Assembly: GCF_001612945.1 (NCBI RefSeq)
Contig: NZ_BDBK01000022.1
Coordinates: forward strand, 40,349-104,348
DNA: 64,000 nucleotides
Direction: 5' to 3'
Source of the DNA: Nocardia inohanensis NBRC 100128
GTDB lineage: Bacteria > Actinomycetota > Actinomycetes > Mycobacteriales > Mycobacteriaceae
Positions 1 to 9,319 of the stretch are shown piece by piece (the first letter of the stretch is position 1; every line of letters begins with the position of its first letter). The notes below the pieces were generated by a model. It ran no database searches. It was not told the DNA's origin and saw only the letters and a list, made by a program, of their open reading frames with translations. A program made the position numbers and the translations under genes.

Positions 1-739
1 CGATCATCGACACCACGGCCGAGACGAACGAGTTCACCTCGGTGTACTTGGTCAGCGCCATGATCATGCCGTTGGCGGCGATGATGGTCAGCCCGCCGAT
101 GATCAACGGCAGTGCGGCCGCGACGATTCCGCCGAAGATGAAGAACAGCAGCACCGCGACCGCGGGCAGCGCCAGCATCTCCATGCGCTTCACATCGCTG
201 GCGATGGTGTTGTTCAGCGTGTAGGCGACCGGTTGCAGACCGCCGACCTCGACCGTCACGCCCGGAATGGCGAAGGCGTTCTGGACCGCGGCGTAGGCGG
301 CCAGCATCTCGGTGTCGTTGGTGCCGTTCAGCGCCACGGTCGCGAAGGCGTGCTTGCGATCGGGGCTGATGGCCTGTGCGACCTGCTGACCGGTATCGGT
401 CTTCCAGGGCGCGACATTGACCTTGGTGATCTGCGAGTACTGCTGCGGCAGCGCGTTCAGGCTGTCGATGATCTTCTGATTCCACGCCGGATCGTCGACG
501 GTCTGCCCATCGGGCGCGGTGTAGAGCAAGACCACGTCACTGTTGTGATCGCGGGTGTACACCGAATCCTTGAGCACCGCAGCATGTGTCGACTCCGAGT
601 TCGGATCGAACCATCCGCTGGAGCTGAGGTGGCCCTCTACCCCCAACCCGAACCAGCCGAGTGAGAGCAACGCAGCCACCATCACACCCAGAACGGTGTA
701 GCGCAGCTTGTAGACCAGGTCGCCCCAGCGGGTGAACAC
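1..739 (-). CDS. mmpL3: MmpL3-type MMPL family transporter, N-terminal part (runs off window)
   Basis: RND-superfamily inner-membrane lipid transporter; in mycobacteria MmpL3 flips trehalose monomycolate for cell-wall assembly. About 246 N-terminal residues are visible; the rest lies beyond base 1. A first membrane helix (about residues 13-35) is followed by a ~150-residue periplasmic domain and then LNNTIASDVKRMEML leading into helices TM2-TM3, a classic MMPL arrangement. The start is GTG at 739, overlapping by one base the TAG of the upstream NYN gene, so translation is probably coupled. MmpL3 identity rests on the downstream order NYN protein - trmB - ... - pckG, which matches Rv0206c-Rv0211. 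Another MmpL paralogue is possible but less likely. Confidence 0.85.
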   Translation of the reverse strand, partial: MFTRWGDLVYKLRYTVLGVMVAALLSLGWFGLGVEGHLSSSGWFDPNSESTHAAVLKDSVYTRDHNSDVVLLYTAPDGQTVDDPAWNQKIIDSLNALPQQYSQITKVNVAPWKTDTGQQVAQAISPDRKHAFATVALNGTNDTEMLAAYAAVQNAFAIPGVTVEVGGLQPVAYTLNNTIASDVKRMEMLALPAVAVLLFFIFGGIVAAALPLIIGGLTIIAANGMIMALTKYTEVNSFVSAVVSMI

Positions 740-1488
740 TAAGCGACTCCTTGAGCGGGGCGGGAGGTGAGCAGTGCTGACAGCGGCCGGAACGGCTGCA
801 ACCATGCTCCCTCGTCGGGCAGCGACTCGAGGCTGACCCTGGGCAGGGGTTCACGGAACACGCCCGGGATGTCCTCGAGGTCGATGAACTCGAGAATATC
901 CGACGTGACCGCCCAGCTCGCGTGCTCGCGGAATCCCAGTACTTGGACGGGGACGCCGGTACTGGCGATTTCCTCGAGCGGTGCGCGGAAGGCCTGTCCA
1001 TCGGCGGAGGCGACCATGATGCCGGCCAGCCCCGCGCCGCGGCGGCGTAGCTCGATGTGGCCCAGCATATCGCTGTCGACGTCGGAATCTTCGTCGATTT
1101 TGGGTTTTGCGAAGACGGCGTAGCCGACATTGCGCAGCGCTTCCACCCACGGCCGCACCACATCCGCGGTGCCGGGCGCGATATTGGTGAAAACGGTGGC
1201 TTCGGGTTCGACGCGGGTGACGCTGCCGACCGACAATTCGGCGGTGCGGGCCAGCAGCCAGCGGCCGAGGGCATCGAAGCGCGGGCGGTAAGCGGCGGTG
1301 GGCCGGCCGCCGAGAATGGCGCCGAGGCCCATATCGAGGTTCGGCGCATCCCACACCAGCAGGACGCGGCGCACATCGGTATTGGTACCGCCGAGGGCCG
1401 GAGTGACCGTTAGTTCCGCCGACGAGGAGGTGCCGTGCATTATTTCGGCAACATCCGCGACCTCGCGGGCCATTTCACTGACGCTCAT
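739..1488 (-). CDS. NYN-domain protein (Rv0207c-like)
   Basis: 249-residue protein with a NYN/PIN-like fold, a family of putative metal-dependent RNases. The WDAPNLD motif near residue 45 matches the family's D-x-x-N-hydrophobic strand. Acidic residues in DEDSDVDSDM (about 140) and a VASADGQAF strand complete the likely acidic pocket. The chosen ATG at 1488 overlaps the trmB stop as ATGA; an upstream in-frame ATG at 1506 lies inside trmB and is less likely. It sits between trmB and mmpL3 as in M. tuberculosis, in a run of overlapping genes. Substrate and role are unknown. Confidence 0.85.
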   Translation of the reverse strand: MSVSEMAREVADVAEIMHGTSSSAELTVTPALGGTNTDVRRVLLVWDAPNLDMGLGAILGGRPTAAYRPRFDALGRWLLARTAELSVGSVTRVEPEATVFTNIAPGTADVVRPWVEALRNVGYAVFAKPKIDEDSDVDSDMLGHIELRRRGAGLAGIMVASADGQAFRAPLEEIASTGVPVQVLGFREHASWAVTSDILEFIDLEDIPGVFREPLPRVSLESLPDEGAWLQPFRPLSALLTSRPAQGVA

Positions 1489-2288
1489 GATTCGATCTTC
1501 CCCCAAATGAACTCGGTGATGGCGCTGCCCGCGCTGAGTCCTTTTCTTTCGAACTTGGTAATCGGGCGTTCAAAACCGATCGGTGCGTTTTCGCGATAGG
1601 CCTCCGGATCACCGCCGGTGGCTTCATTCATGCCGATGAACTGGGATTCTCCCTTACCCACCTCGGCAATCCACTCCGCGTAATCGGCGTGGTCCGTCGC
1701 AACATGCAACACGCCGCCCGGTTTCAGACGACTCGCGATCAAAGACAGGGTGGCCGGCTGCAACAGCCGCCGCTTGTGATGACGCGCCTTCGGCCACGGG
1801 TCCGGGAAGAACACTCGGACACCCGTCAGCGATTCGGGAGCAATCATATTTTCCAGGACATCCACGGCATCGCCGCGCAGCAGCCGAATATTGTCGATGC
1901 CTTCGCGTTCCACCCGCTGCACCAGCTGGGCCAGACCCGGGCGATAGACCTCGATGCCGATCAGATTGAACTGCGGCTCGGCCTGCGCCATGGCCGCCGT
2001 CGCGGTGCCGGTGCCGCAGCCGATCTCGATGATCAGCGGCGCGGGACGCCCGAACCAGGCGTCGGCATCGAGCTTGTCGTCGGACACGTCGCGGCCGATG
2101 ACCGGCCACATCCGATCCCAGGACGCCTCCTGCGTCGCGGAGATGGCGCCGCGGCGGGAGCGGAAACTGGTGACCCGGGGGAAGAGTCGATGCCCGGTGG
2201 GGTGATCGGAGTCACCGGCGGCTCCGGCGGACCCCGCCCCGGGAACTGGCTCGGCAGTGTGGTTCGCGGCGTCGTTCACGGCGTCCAT
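1485..2288 (-). CDS. trmB: tRNA (guanine-N7-)-methyltransferase TrmB
   Basis: SAM-dependent enzyme that methylates G46 in the tRNA variable loop. The 267-residue product has the SAM motif IEIGCGTG (about 87-94), the signature FFPDPWPKARHHKRR (about 160-174) and the late TDHADYAEW motif, all typical of TrmB. The ~40 residues before the fold are low-complexity. Start is ATG at 2288, 59 bases after the upstream lipase; the end overlaps the NYN gene by 4 bases (ATGA). Position matches Rv0208c. Confidence 0.95.
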   Translation of the reverse strand: MDAVNDAANHTAEPVPGAGSAGAAGDSDHPTGHRLFPRVTSFRSRRGAISATQEASWDRMWPVIGRDVSDDKLDADAWFGRPAPLIIEIGCGTGTATAAMAQAEPQFNLIGIEVYRPGLAQLVQRVEREGIDNIRLLRGDAVDVLENMIAPESLTGVRVFFPDPWPKARHHKRRLLQPATLSLIASRLKPGGVLHVATDHADYAEWIAEVGKGESQFIGMNEATGGDPEAYRENAPIGFERPITKFERKGLSAGSAITEFIWGKIES

Positions 2289-2347
2289 TGTCCAGTATTG
2301 GATCTTTAGCGCAGCAATCGACCACGCGATGCCGCGTGCGCTCAACC

Positions 2348-3841
2348 TCAGGCTGCCAGCTCCGCCGTCTCCCCGGGGACCTGCGCGGACACCTGCCGCA
2401 ACGGCCTGCCCAACGTGACTCGCATTGCGGTAGTTGCCATTTCCACCATGCTGCGCCACTGGGCCGGAGCCAGTGCTACCGACCAGACAGTCTTGGTTGT
2501 GGGTTCTGTGAGAGTTTTACCGGCGATCCGATCGGCCAGCCAATCCAGGCTCAGCGGAGTCGAGAGCGGCAGCAGCGAGAAATGCTCGCTGAGCCGATCG
2601 CGCAGGTACCAGACCGCGGCGCCGGCCGCGCGATACCGCTCGACCTGACCGTCGATGCCCGCGATCGGAATGATCTGGTCACGCACCGGCTGCACCACCA
2701 GCACCGGGCAGGCCGGGGCGGAGTTGCCCAGGCGGATGTCGTCGAACATCGGCTCCAGGCTCGGCAGGATCTCGGAGAGCGGGCGATGCAGGTAGTCGTC
2801 CAGGTGGCGGCCGACCAGCAGCGGCAGCACCGCGATCGGGCCCAGGCTCTGCGCGCGCTCCAGCAGGCGATGGCCGGCCTCGGTGAGATCCGCGCGCATC
2901 ACCTCGGCGAGTTGCGGATACACCCGGCGCAGCGCGGCGATCACGATGGCCGGGAAACCGGCGAAGGTGCCGCCGTTGAGGCTCAGGAACACCTCGCGCG
3001 GGTCACCGACCGGGGCGCCCAGCACCGCGCCGACGATATTCAGCTCGGGGGCGTACCGCGGGGCCATCTCGATCGCCCACGAACTGGCCATGCCGCCACC
3101 GGAATAGCCCCAGACGGCGACCTTGGTATCCGAGCGCAGGCTCATCGGCGCGAAGCGCAGGGCAGCGCGCACGCCGTCCAGCGCGCGGTAGCCGGGTTCG
3201 CGGGCCGCGCCGAAATTACCGTGCGGCCCTTCGTGATCCGCGATGCTGACCGCCCAGCCGCGGCGCAGAGCGCCGGCCACCAGCAGCCATTCCAGCTGGG
3301 TGATGGAGCCGGGCGCGAGCGCGCCGCGGCGCAGCGCGTAGGACGGCGCGCAGCGATCGGTGACCGCGTCCATCGCCGACTGGAAGGCCAGCAGCGGCCG
3401 ATCCGGGTCCGGCTCAGCGCCTTTCGGCAGCAGCACGGTGGTGATCGCGACCTCGGGGCGGCCGTGCAGGTCGTTGGAGCGGTAGAGCAGCTGCCAGGCG
3501 GTGACCTGCTGCGGGACCACGCCGAACAGGGCCACCTCCACTTCGCGGCTGCGCAGGATGGTGCCGGGCGCGTGCGCGGCGAAACCGGCGGGGGCGCGCA
3601 GGAAGGGGTCGCGGCTGGGCGGCAGCGGGCGTTCGGGGCCGAAATCGGCGGCCTCGCCGGTGTGCGACCACGGATCGGACTGCCTTGCGGCATCCCGGTT
3701 CCGGCGCACGCTGTGCCCGATCGCGCTGAAGGCGATGCTGCCGGCCGTGCCGTGCACCGGGTGCAGCGGCGCGCAGGTCCCGCCGGAACGGCCATCGCCT
3801 TCCGCCGCGCCGTGATCGATGACGTCAGCGTCGACGCTCAT
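2348..3841 (-). CDS. Secretory-lipase family (LIP) alpha/beta hydrolase
   Basis: 497-residue alpha/beta hydrolase of the LIP family (related to Candida secreted lipases), expected to cleave acyl esters. The nucleophile elbow GYSGGG has Ser near residue 247. The acid is probably in the VRDQIIPI segment and the His in LSEHFSLL near the C-terminus, so the triad looks intact. ATG at 3841 is preceded by GGGAGG six bases upstream, which fixes the start over longer in-frame extensions. I see no clear signal peptide, so location is uncertain. A relative at 38137-39459 has lost the Ser and His. Confidence 0.8.
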   Translation of the reverse strand: MSVDADVIDHGAAEGDGRSGGTCAPLHPVHGTAGSIAFSAIGHSVRRNRDAARQSDPWSHTGEAADFGPERPLPPSRDPFLRAPAGFAAHAPGTILRSREVEVALFGVVPQQVTAWQLLYRSNDLHGRPEVAITTVLLPKGAEPDPDRPLLAFQSAMDAVTDRCAPSYALRRGALAPGSITQLEWLLVAGALRRGWAVSIADHEGPHGNFGAAREPGYRALDGVRAALRFAPMSLRSDTKVAVWGYSGGGMASSWAIEMAPRYAPELNIVGAVLGAPVGDPREVFLSLNGGTFAGFPAIVIAALRRVYPQLAEVMRADLTEAGHRLLERAQSLGPIAVLPLLVGRHLDDYLHRPLSEILPSLEPMFDDIRLGNSAPACPVLVVQPVRDQIIPIAGIDGQVERYRAAGAAVWYLRDRLSEHFSLLPLSTPLSLDWLADRIAGKTLTEPTTKTVWSVALAPAQWRSMVEMATTAMRVTLGRPLRQVSAQVPGETAELAA

Positions 3842-4102
3842 CGCAACCTCCCTGCTCAGCTCGCGGGCAGGGGCCGGGACCTGATGGTGCCGAACGCTGA
3901 CGCCGCGTATCGGCGCAACTGCCGACCGATTCCAAACGGTAGGTGAATCCGGGATATATGTGAAGAGGTGTTGCACCGAATTGTGCTGTCGCACAGGTGG
4001 ACCGCGAACGCACAGTCACCCCTCACATCCGGTGAGCTGACCTGCGGTCATACCCGATCCGAATCTCCCGCACGGCCCGTCCGCGACCGTTAGGCTGCCG
4101 CT

Positions 4103-4777
4103 GTGCCGCCAGGGCGATCCCCGCGCATCCAGGTCACCGGCCGCGCCCGCGCGGGCAAAACCACCGTCCGAAGTGCGCTCTCCCTCATCTCCGCCGAGGA
4201 AACCCGGCCGCTCGACCAACCCGGGCAACCGAACCCGCCCCTGGACGCCGACGTACTCCTCTATGTCCTGCCCGGTTCCCTGCAACCGGCCGACCGCGCC
4301 GTCCTCGCCGCACTCCCACCCGACCGCACCCTTGTCCTGCTCAACAAAGCCGACACCATCGGAATCCACTGCCACGAAGCCGCGGAAACCGCCGAAACCT
4401 ATTCCGCCACAGTGTCTCTCCCCGTCTACCCGATCATCGCCGACCTGGCCGCCCGCACCCGCTCCGGCATCCTCACCGACGCCGATCTGCGCACCCTGCA
4501 CCGCCATCGGCACCGCACCGACCCCGCCTTCACCCTCACCCCCGACCTCTTCACCCATCCCGGCCTCGCCCCCGACGCCCCCGCCCGCCGCGCCCTGCTC
4601 GACCGCTGGGGCCTGTACGGCATCGCCTGCGCCCGCACCGCCCTCCGCCACGCCCCCACCCTCGATGCCCGCGCCCTCCGCCAAATCCTGCACTGCGCCA
4701 GCGGCATCGACCCCGTGCACCACCACCTGCACCGCCTCTACCAGGAAACAGCCGCCCGCTTGGCCGCCACCGAATGA
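4103..4777 (+). CDS. P-loop GTPase-like protein (Rv0209-like)
   Basis: 224-residue protein starting at GTG. GRARAGKT near residue 14 fits a Walker A loop, and LLNKAD near residue 80 fits the G4 motif NKxD of TRAFAC GTPases. The segment between is short and I see no convincing G2 or G3 motif, so it may be a reduced GTPase. It begins a two-gene unit with the larger gene 28 bases downstream, which has a coiled-coil and two membrane helices; a dynamin-like or envelope-linked pair is possible. Rv0209 equivalence comes from position just upstream of pckG. Function unknown. Confidence 0.7.
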   Translation: MPPGRSPRIQVTGRARAGKTTVRSALSLISAEETRPLDQPGQPNPPLDADVLLYVLPGSLQPADRAVLAALPPDRTLVLLNKADTIGIHCHEAAETAETYSATVSLPVYPIIADLAARTRSGILTDADLRTLHRHRHRTDPAFTLTPDLFTHPGLAPDAPARRALLDRWGLYGIACARTALRHAPTLDARALRQILHCASGIDPVHHHLHRLYQETAARLAATE

Positions 4778-4804
4778 CGCGGAAATGGCTGCGCCCGGTG
4801 GCGG

Positions 4805-6826
4805 GTGGTGGCGCCAAGCCGCGAGCCCCGGCAGAACGAATCAGTAGTGGTGGACAGCGAGTTCGACGACGCGGCCCAGCCGGGTTTCCGAGGCCCGGCC
4901 GGTTCACTCGACCTGCCCGAACCCGTTCACCCGCAGCTGCGGGGTACGTCGATCGATCGGACCGCCGATCACGTGCCCTTCGCCTTGACCGGTGACTCGA
5001 GCCCGGTACCAGGTGAGACACGGAAGTCGCCGGGTGCTCTCGCGCAAGAACGGCCGGTCACCGAGGCCGCGGACGGGACCGACGGGGCAGCGGGCGTGGA
5101 ACCTCGCACGGTGCAGCAGAAGCCGCGATCGAGTTCGGCGCCGGAGGCTGTGGATGAATGTGCAGAACCATCGCAGGGACCGATAAGCGCGGGCGGGCCG
5201 GTCGAGAGTGCCGGGTCCGGTGACGCTGTCACGATCGCGGGGCTCCCGGAGCGGGCCGCGGGGGTGGTCGCGCGGTGGAATCCACACGGGATGGAACTGC
5301 TGCGCGCGTTGGACACCGGTGGGGCGGGCCGCGGTGGGGAAGTGGCGCTGTTGGGAACCGGCGCGGAGGTGAACACGACACTGCTGCGGACCGAGCTTGC
5401 TCGATTCGCGCCGCACGTGGATGTCTGTGTCGGCGCGGCGAATCACGGGTTCGAAGTGGGTCCGGCGCGTAGGGAGCCGGGAGCGCATACCGGGCCGGAG
5501 CTGCCGGTGCCGGTGGCACTGGTGGTGCTGGAGGGTGGGGCGCCGATCGGGGCGGGACTGCTGGCCGTGCTCGCGGGCTTGATCGCGGACGGGACGCGGA
5601 TCGTGTTCGCATTGGATGGGATTCACGCGCACGGTGAGTGGCAGGAGGTGCGCGGGCTCGATACCGAGTTGTTGCGCGCGGCCGGGCTGGCGGCCGAGAT
5701 CGTGCCGGTGTCGGTGCGGATGGCGATGGTGGCGCGGGCGAACGGTGATGCGGCGCTGCTGGATCGGTCGGGGCTGGGGTTGTTGCACGCGCGGTTGGTG
5801 GCGGCGGTCGGGGCGGGTGCGGCGGCCGACCAGGTGGCGATCATGCGGGAACGGGTGCTCGCCGAGACACGGCGGCGGATCGGGGCCGAGCTGGAGAAAT
5901 TGCGGACGGGGCGGGATGTGGCGGCCTTGCGCGAGGAGCGGGCGGCGCTGCTGGCGGTGGGGGACGGCGGGCGCGGAACGGCCGTGTCCACCTTGCGGAA
6001 TCGGCTTCAGCTGGCGCGGGTGGATCTGCTGCATGAGACCGGGGCGCGGATTCGGGCGCTGAACGCCGCGGTGCGGGTGGAGTTGGAGCGGTTGCCGGCG
6101 CGCGAGCGGGCGGGGTTTCCGGCGCGTTTGCAGTGCTCAGTGGAGAAACTCACATATGAGATGGATCGCGCGGTGCGGCAGCGCGTCGGCGAGCTGTCGA
6201 TGCAGCTCGATCAGGCGAAACACGCAGCGGCCGCGCTCCCGCCCACCGGGTCGAATTCGCGCCGCGGGGAGGCGATTCCGCGTCTGTCGCCGGAGGCGGC
6301 CGGAGCCTTCCCGGGGCCGGAGCCGGGCGGGCCGATGCGGCGAGCGCAGCCGCCACCGCGGGTGGGGGCGGATCCGGAACCGCGGCGACGGGGTGTCGAA
6401 GATCATTTGATGATCGCGGCGGGAGCGTCGGCCGGGCTCGGGGTGGGGCGCTTCGTGGTGGCTCCGCTGGCGTGGTGGGAAGCCCTCGACTACGCGATCA
6501 TGCCGGTCAGTCTTCTCCTCGGTGTCGTGGTGGCGGGTTGGCTGGTGCGGGCGCGCGGGCAACTGGCTGAGCGTGCTCATTTACGGCAATGGGTGGCGGA
6601 TGCGCTAGTCAATGTGAAGGCACAGCTGGAACAGCGGGTGGCGACGGCGCTGGTGGAGACCGAGGAACGGCTCACCGATCGGGTGGTGCGGGAGAGCGCC
6701 GCCTGCCTGGTCGAAACCGACCTTCGGGTAGGGGAATTGGAGGCGGAGCTGCGGTCGGCGGCGCAGCGGCGACCCGGCTTGACGGCGGCATGCGAACGTG
6801 ACCTTGCCGCACTCGAATTCGCATAG
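4805..6826 (+). CDS. Membrane protein with coiled-coil regions (Rv0210-like)
   Basis: Up to 673 residues. The first ~130 residues are polar and disordered-looking. The middle (~170-290) resembles a degenerate nucleotide-binding fold (VALLGTGAEVNTTLL; VALVVLEGG; IVFALDG). Then come a long charged helical region (~300-460), a Pro/Arg linker, two adjacent hydrophobic segments (~535-580) and a C-terminal helical tail. This layout recalls bacterial dynamin-like proteins, but no intact GTPase motif is seen. GTG at 4805 is one choice; GTG at 4847 or 4850 would also work and no strong ribosome site decides. Probably co-transcribed with the upstream GTPase-like gene. Confidence 0.65.
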   Translation: MVAPSREPRQNESVVVDSEFDDAAQPGFRGPAGSLDLPEPVHPQLRGTSIDRTADHVPFALTGDSSPVPGETRKSPGALAQERPVTEAADGTDGAAGVEPRTVQQKPRSSSAPEAVDECAEPSQGPISAGGPVESAGSGDAVTIAGLPERAAGVVARWNPHGMELLRALDTGGAGRGGEVALLGTGAEVNTTLLRTELARFAPHVDVCVGAANHGFEVGPARREPGAHTGPELPVPVALVVLEGGAPIGAGLLAVLAGLIADGTRIVFALDGIHAHGEWQEVRGLDTELLRAAGLAAEIVPVSVRMAMVARANGDAALLDRSGLGLLHARLVAAVGAGAAADQVAIMRERVLAETRRRIGAELEKLRTGRDVAALREERAALLAVGDGGRGTAVSTLRNRLQLARVDLLHETGARIRALNAAVRVELERLPARERAGFPARLQCSVEKLTYEMDRAVRQRVGELSMQLDQAKHAAAALPPTGSNSRRGEAIPRLSPEAAGAFPGPEPGGPMRRAQPPPRVGADPEPRRRGVEDHLMIAAGASAGLGVGRFVVAPLAWWEALDYAIMPVSLLLGVVVAGWLVRARGQLAERAHLRQWVADALVNVKAQLEQRVATALVETEERLTDRVVRESAACLVETDLRVGELEAELRSAAQRRPGLTAACERDLAALEFA

Positions 6827-6962
6827 CGGCTGGTCGGAGGTTTCGACCCGGTACCGACTGGACAACCCGATTCCATCCACCCGGATATATGGCGTTAACC
6901 TGTGTGGCAGGAACCTGGGCGTCCGCTTGGTCCTTGTACGCCGTCCATCCGGGGCGTGCTAT

Positions 6963-7032
6963 CGGCAAGGCGGGTGGGTGCCTTGCCGCAATTGGTGGCA
7001 CTCGGTGTCGGGATCCTCACGCCGTCGTGAGG
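6963..7032 (+). promoter_or_regulatory. Two hairpins in the pckG leader
   Basis: The 244-base gap before pckG holds two clean inverted repeats. CGGCAAGGC/GCCTTGCCG (9-bp arms, 8-base loop) spans 6963-6988 and CCTCACG/CGTGAGG (7-bp arms, CCGT loop) spans 7015-7032. The second ends 38 bases before the start codon and leaves AGGAGAG free. They could be RNA structures in the leader or operator DNA. Confidence 0.4.
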
Positions 7033-7070
7033 TGACAAACAGCGAAGCCGCCCATCTCAGGAGAGTTTTC

Positions 7071-8897
7071 ATGACCTCAGCGACCATTCCTGGTCTTCAC
7101 GATGGCACCGCGCCCACCGAGCACAAGGAACTGCTTGCCTGGGTACAGGAGGTCGCAGAACTCACCCAGCCCGACCGCGTGGTCTGGGCGGATGGGTCCG
7201 AGGAGGAAGCGGTCCGCCTCTCCGAGCAGCTGGTCGCCGCCGGCACCTTCAAGAAGCTGAACGAGGCGAAGAAGCCGAACTCGTATCTCGCGCTCTCCGA
7301 TCCCTCCGACGTCGCCCGCGTCGAATCGCGCACCTACATCTGCTCCAAGACCGAGGCCGACGCCGGCCCGACCAACAACTGGGTCGACCCGGCCGAGATG
7401 CGCGCCACCATGACCGAGCTGTACCGCGGCTCCATGAAGGGCCGCACCATGTACGTGGTGCCCTTCTGCATGGGCCCGCTGGGCGCCGAGGACCCCAAGC
7501 TGGGCGTCGAGATCACCGACTCCGAGTACGTCGTGGTCTCCATGCGCGTGATGACCCGCATGGGCGCCGCCGCGCTGGAGAAGCTCGGCACCGACGGCGC
7601 GTTCGTGAAGGCGCTGCACTCCGTGGGCGCCCCGCTCGCCGAGGGCCAGGCCGACGTGCCGTGGCCGTGCAACGACACCAAGTACATCACCCACTTCCCC
7701 GAGGACCGCGAGATCTGGTCCTACGGTTCGGGTTACGGCGGCAACGCGCTGCTGGGCAAGAAGTGCTACTCGCTGCGCATCGCCTCCGCGATGGCGCACG
7801 ACGAGGGCTGGCTGGCCGAGCACATGCTGATCCTCAAGCTGATCTCGCCCGAGAACAAGAACTACTACGTGGCCGCCGCGTTCCCGTCGGCCTGTGGCAA
7901 GACCAACCTCGCCATGATCCAGCCGACCGTTCCGGGCTGGCGCGCCGAAACCCTCGGCGACGACATCGCGTGGATGCGCTTCGGCGAGGACGGCCGCCTC
8001 TACGCGGTCAACCCGGAGTTCGGTTTCTTCGGTGTCGCGCCCGGCACCAACCACTCCTCCAACCCCAACGCGATGGCCACCATCGATGCGGGCAACACGG
8101 TCTACACCAACGTGGCGCTCACCGATGACGGCGACGTGTGGTGGGAGGGCCTGGAGGGCCAGCCCGATCACCTGATCGACTGGAAGGGCAACGACTGGTA
8201 CGAGCGTGAGTCGGAAACCCTCGCCGCGCACCCGAACTCGCGCTACTGCACCCCGATGTCGCAGTGCCCGACCCTGGCTCCGGAGTGGGACGACCCGCAG
8301 GGCGTGCCGATCTCGGCCATCCTGTTCGGCGGTCGCCGCAAGACCACGGTGCCGCTGGTGACCGAGTCCTTCGACTGGCAGCACGGCGTGTTCATGGGCG
8401 CCACCATGTCCTCCGAGCAGACCGCGGCCGCCGAGGGCAAGGTCGGCACCGTGCGCCGCGATCCGATGGCCATGCTGCCGTTCCTCGGCTACCACGTGGG
8501 CGACTACATGAGCCACTGGGTGTCGCTGGGCAAGAACGCCGACGCGAACAAGCTGCCGAAGATCTTCTACGTCAACTGGTTTCGCCGTGGCGCGGACGGC
8601 CGCTTCCTGTGGCCCGGATTCGGTGAGAACTCCCGCGTGCTGGAGTGGATCGTCGGCCGCATCGAAGGCACCGCCGAGGGTGAGGCCACCGCGATCGGCA
8701 CCGTGCCGCACGCCGCCAACCTCGACCTGGAGGGCCTGGACGTCAACCCCGCCGACGTCGACGAGGCGCTCGTGGTCAACGTCGAGGAGTGGAAGCGCGA
8801 GATCCCGATGATCGAAGAGTGGTTCGAGTTCGTCGGCGACAAGCTGCCTTCCGGCATCCGCGACGAGTTCGAGGCCCTCAAAGAGCGTCTGGGATAA
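7071..8897 (+). CDS. pckG: Phosphoenolpyruvate carboxykinase (GTP)
   Basis: Cytosolic enzyme converting oxaloacetate and GTP to PEP, GDP and CO2, the entry step of gluconeogenesis; 608 residues, the family's usual length. The GTP-type P-loop is FPSACGKTNLAM. Also present are ETLGDDIAWMRF with metal and phosphate ligands, the NPEFGFFGVAPGTN loop, and GRRKTTVPLV. ATG at 7071 follows AGGAGAG about five bases upstream; in-frame extension to 6798 overlaps the previous gene and is rejected. A strong terminator follows. Position matches Rv0211. Confidence 0.97.
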   Translation: MTSATIPGLHDGTAPTEHKELLAWVQEVAELTQPDRVVWADGSEEEAVRLSEQLVAAGTFKKLNEAKKPNSYLALSDPSDVARVESRTYICSKTEADAGPTNNWVDPAEMRATMTELYRGSMKGRTMYVVPFCMGPLGAEDPKLGVEITDSEYVVVSMRVMTRMGAAALEKLGTDGAFVKALHSVGAPLAEGQADVPWPCNDTKYITHFPEDREIWSYGSGYGGNALLGKKCYSLRIASAMAHDEGWLAEHMLILKLISPENKNYYVAAAFPSACGKTNLAMIQPTVPGWRAETLGDDIAWMRFGEDGRLYAVNPEFGFFGVAPGTNHSSNPNAMATIDAGNTVYTNVALTDDGDVWWEGLEGQPDHLIDWKGNDWYERESETLAAHPNSRYCTPMSQCPTLAPEWDDPQGVPISAILFGGRRKTTVPLVTESFDWQHGVFMGATMSSEQTAAAEGKVGTVRRDPMAMLPFLGYHVGDYMSHWVSLGKNADANKLPKIFYVNWFRRGADGRFLWPGFGENSRVLEWIVGRIEGTAEGEATAIGTVPHAANLDLEGLDVNPADVDEALVVNVEEWKREIPMIEEWFEFVGDKLPSGIRDEFEALKERLG

Positions 8898-8913
8898 GTA
8901 GCCGCCAACGAAC

Positions 8914-8953
8914 TAAGCCCGCCCGCACCATCGAGGTGCGAGCGGGCTTTTTC
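8914..8953 (+). terminator. Intrinsic terminator of pckG
   Basis: Inverted repeat AAGCCCGC..GCGGGCTT with an inner CGCACC/GGTGCG stem, followed by a T run, 17 bases after the pckG stop. Confidence 0.85.
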
Positions 8954-8959
8954 ATCTGG

Positions 8960-9259
8960 TCAGACGGTCAGGGTCCGGGTGAGTACGCCCAGGCTTTCGG
9001 CGGATTCCGAGCCCGCGGCGGATAGGACGCCGACCGTGATGGCGACGGCGCTCCAGATGATGCTGGCGACGATGCCGGTGATCGCCATGCCGCGCCCGGA
9101 TTCGCCGGTCTTCTTGATCTGGCCGAGCGAGATGAAGCCGAGGATGACGGGGAGCACGCAGAAGCCGAGCAGGCCGGTGACCAGGGTGACGATGGCGAGG
9201 GTGTTCTTCTTCGCGGCCGGGGCGGGGTAGTTCGGCTGGAGCGGCGGCTGGTAGTTCAT
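8960..9259 (-). CDS. Small DUF4190-type membrane protein
   Basis: 99 residues starting at ATG 9259. A short Pro/Tyr/Asn-rich head (NYQPPLQPNYPAP) is followed by two hydrophobic helices around LAIVTLVTGLLGFCVLPVIL and MAITGIVASIIWSAVAI, separated by GFISLGQIKKTGESGRG. That G-x-I-x-L-x-Q-I-x-K-T-G-E-x-G-R-G loop is the hallmark of actinobacterial DUF4190 proteins. Function unknown; small integral membrane protein. It is transcribed toward pckG. Confidence 0.75.
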   Translation of the reverse strand: MNYQPPLQPNYPAPAAKKNTLAIVTLVTGLLGFCVLPVILGFISLGQIKKTGESGRGMAITGIVASIIWSAVAITVGVLSAAGSESAESLGVLTRTLTV

Positions 9260-9319
9260 GGCCGTAGTACAGCGGCCGGACCATGACTGAATCATGATCC
9301 GGCCGTGCGGGTTCGGGAC

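Noticed and set aside
2288..3946. 552-codon rightward frame over the lipase gene
   Set aside because: Arg/Gln/His-rich shadow; the opposite strand has the intact catalytic motifs.
7077..8711. 544-codon frame antisense to pckG
   Set aside because: Shadow frame produced by high GC3 of pckG; no motif or ribosome site.
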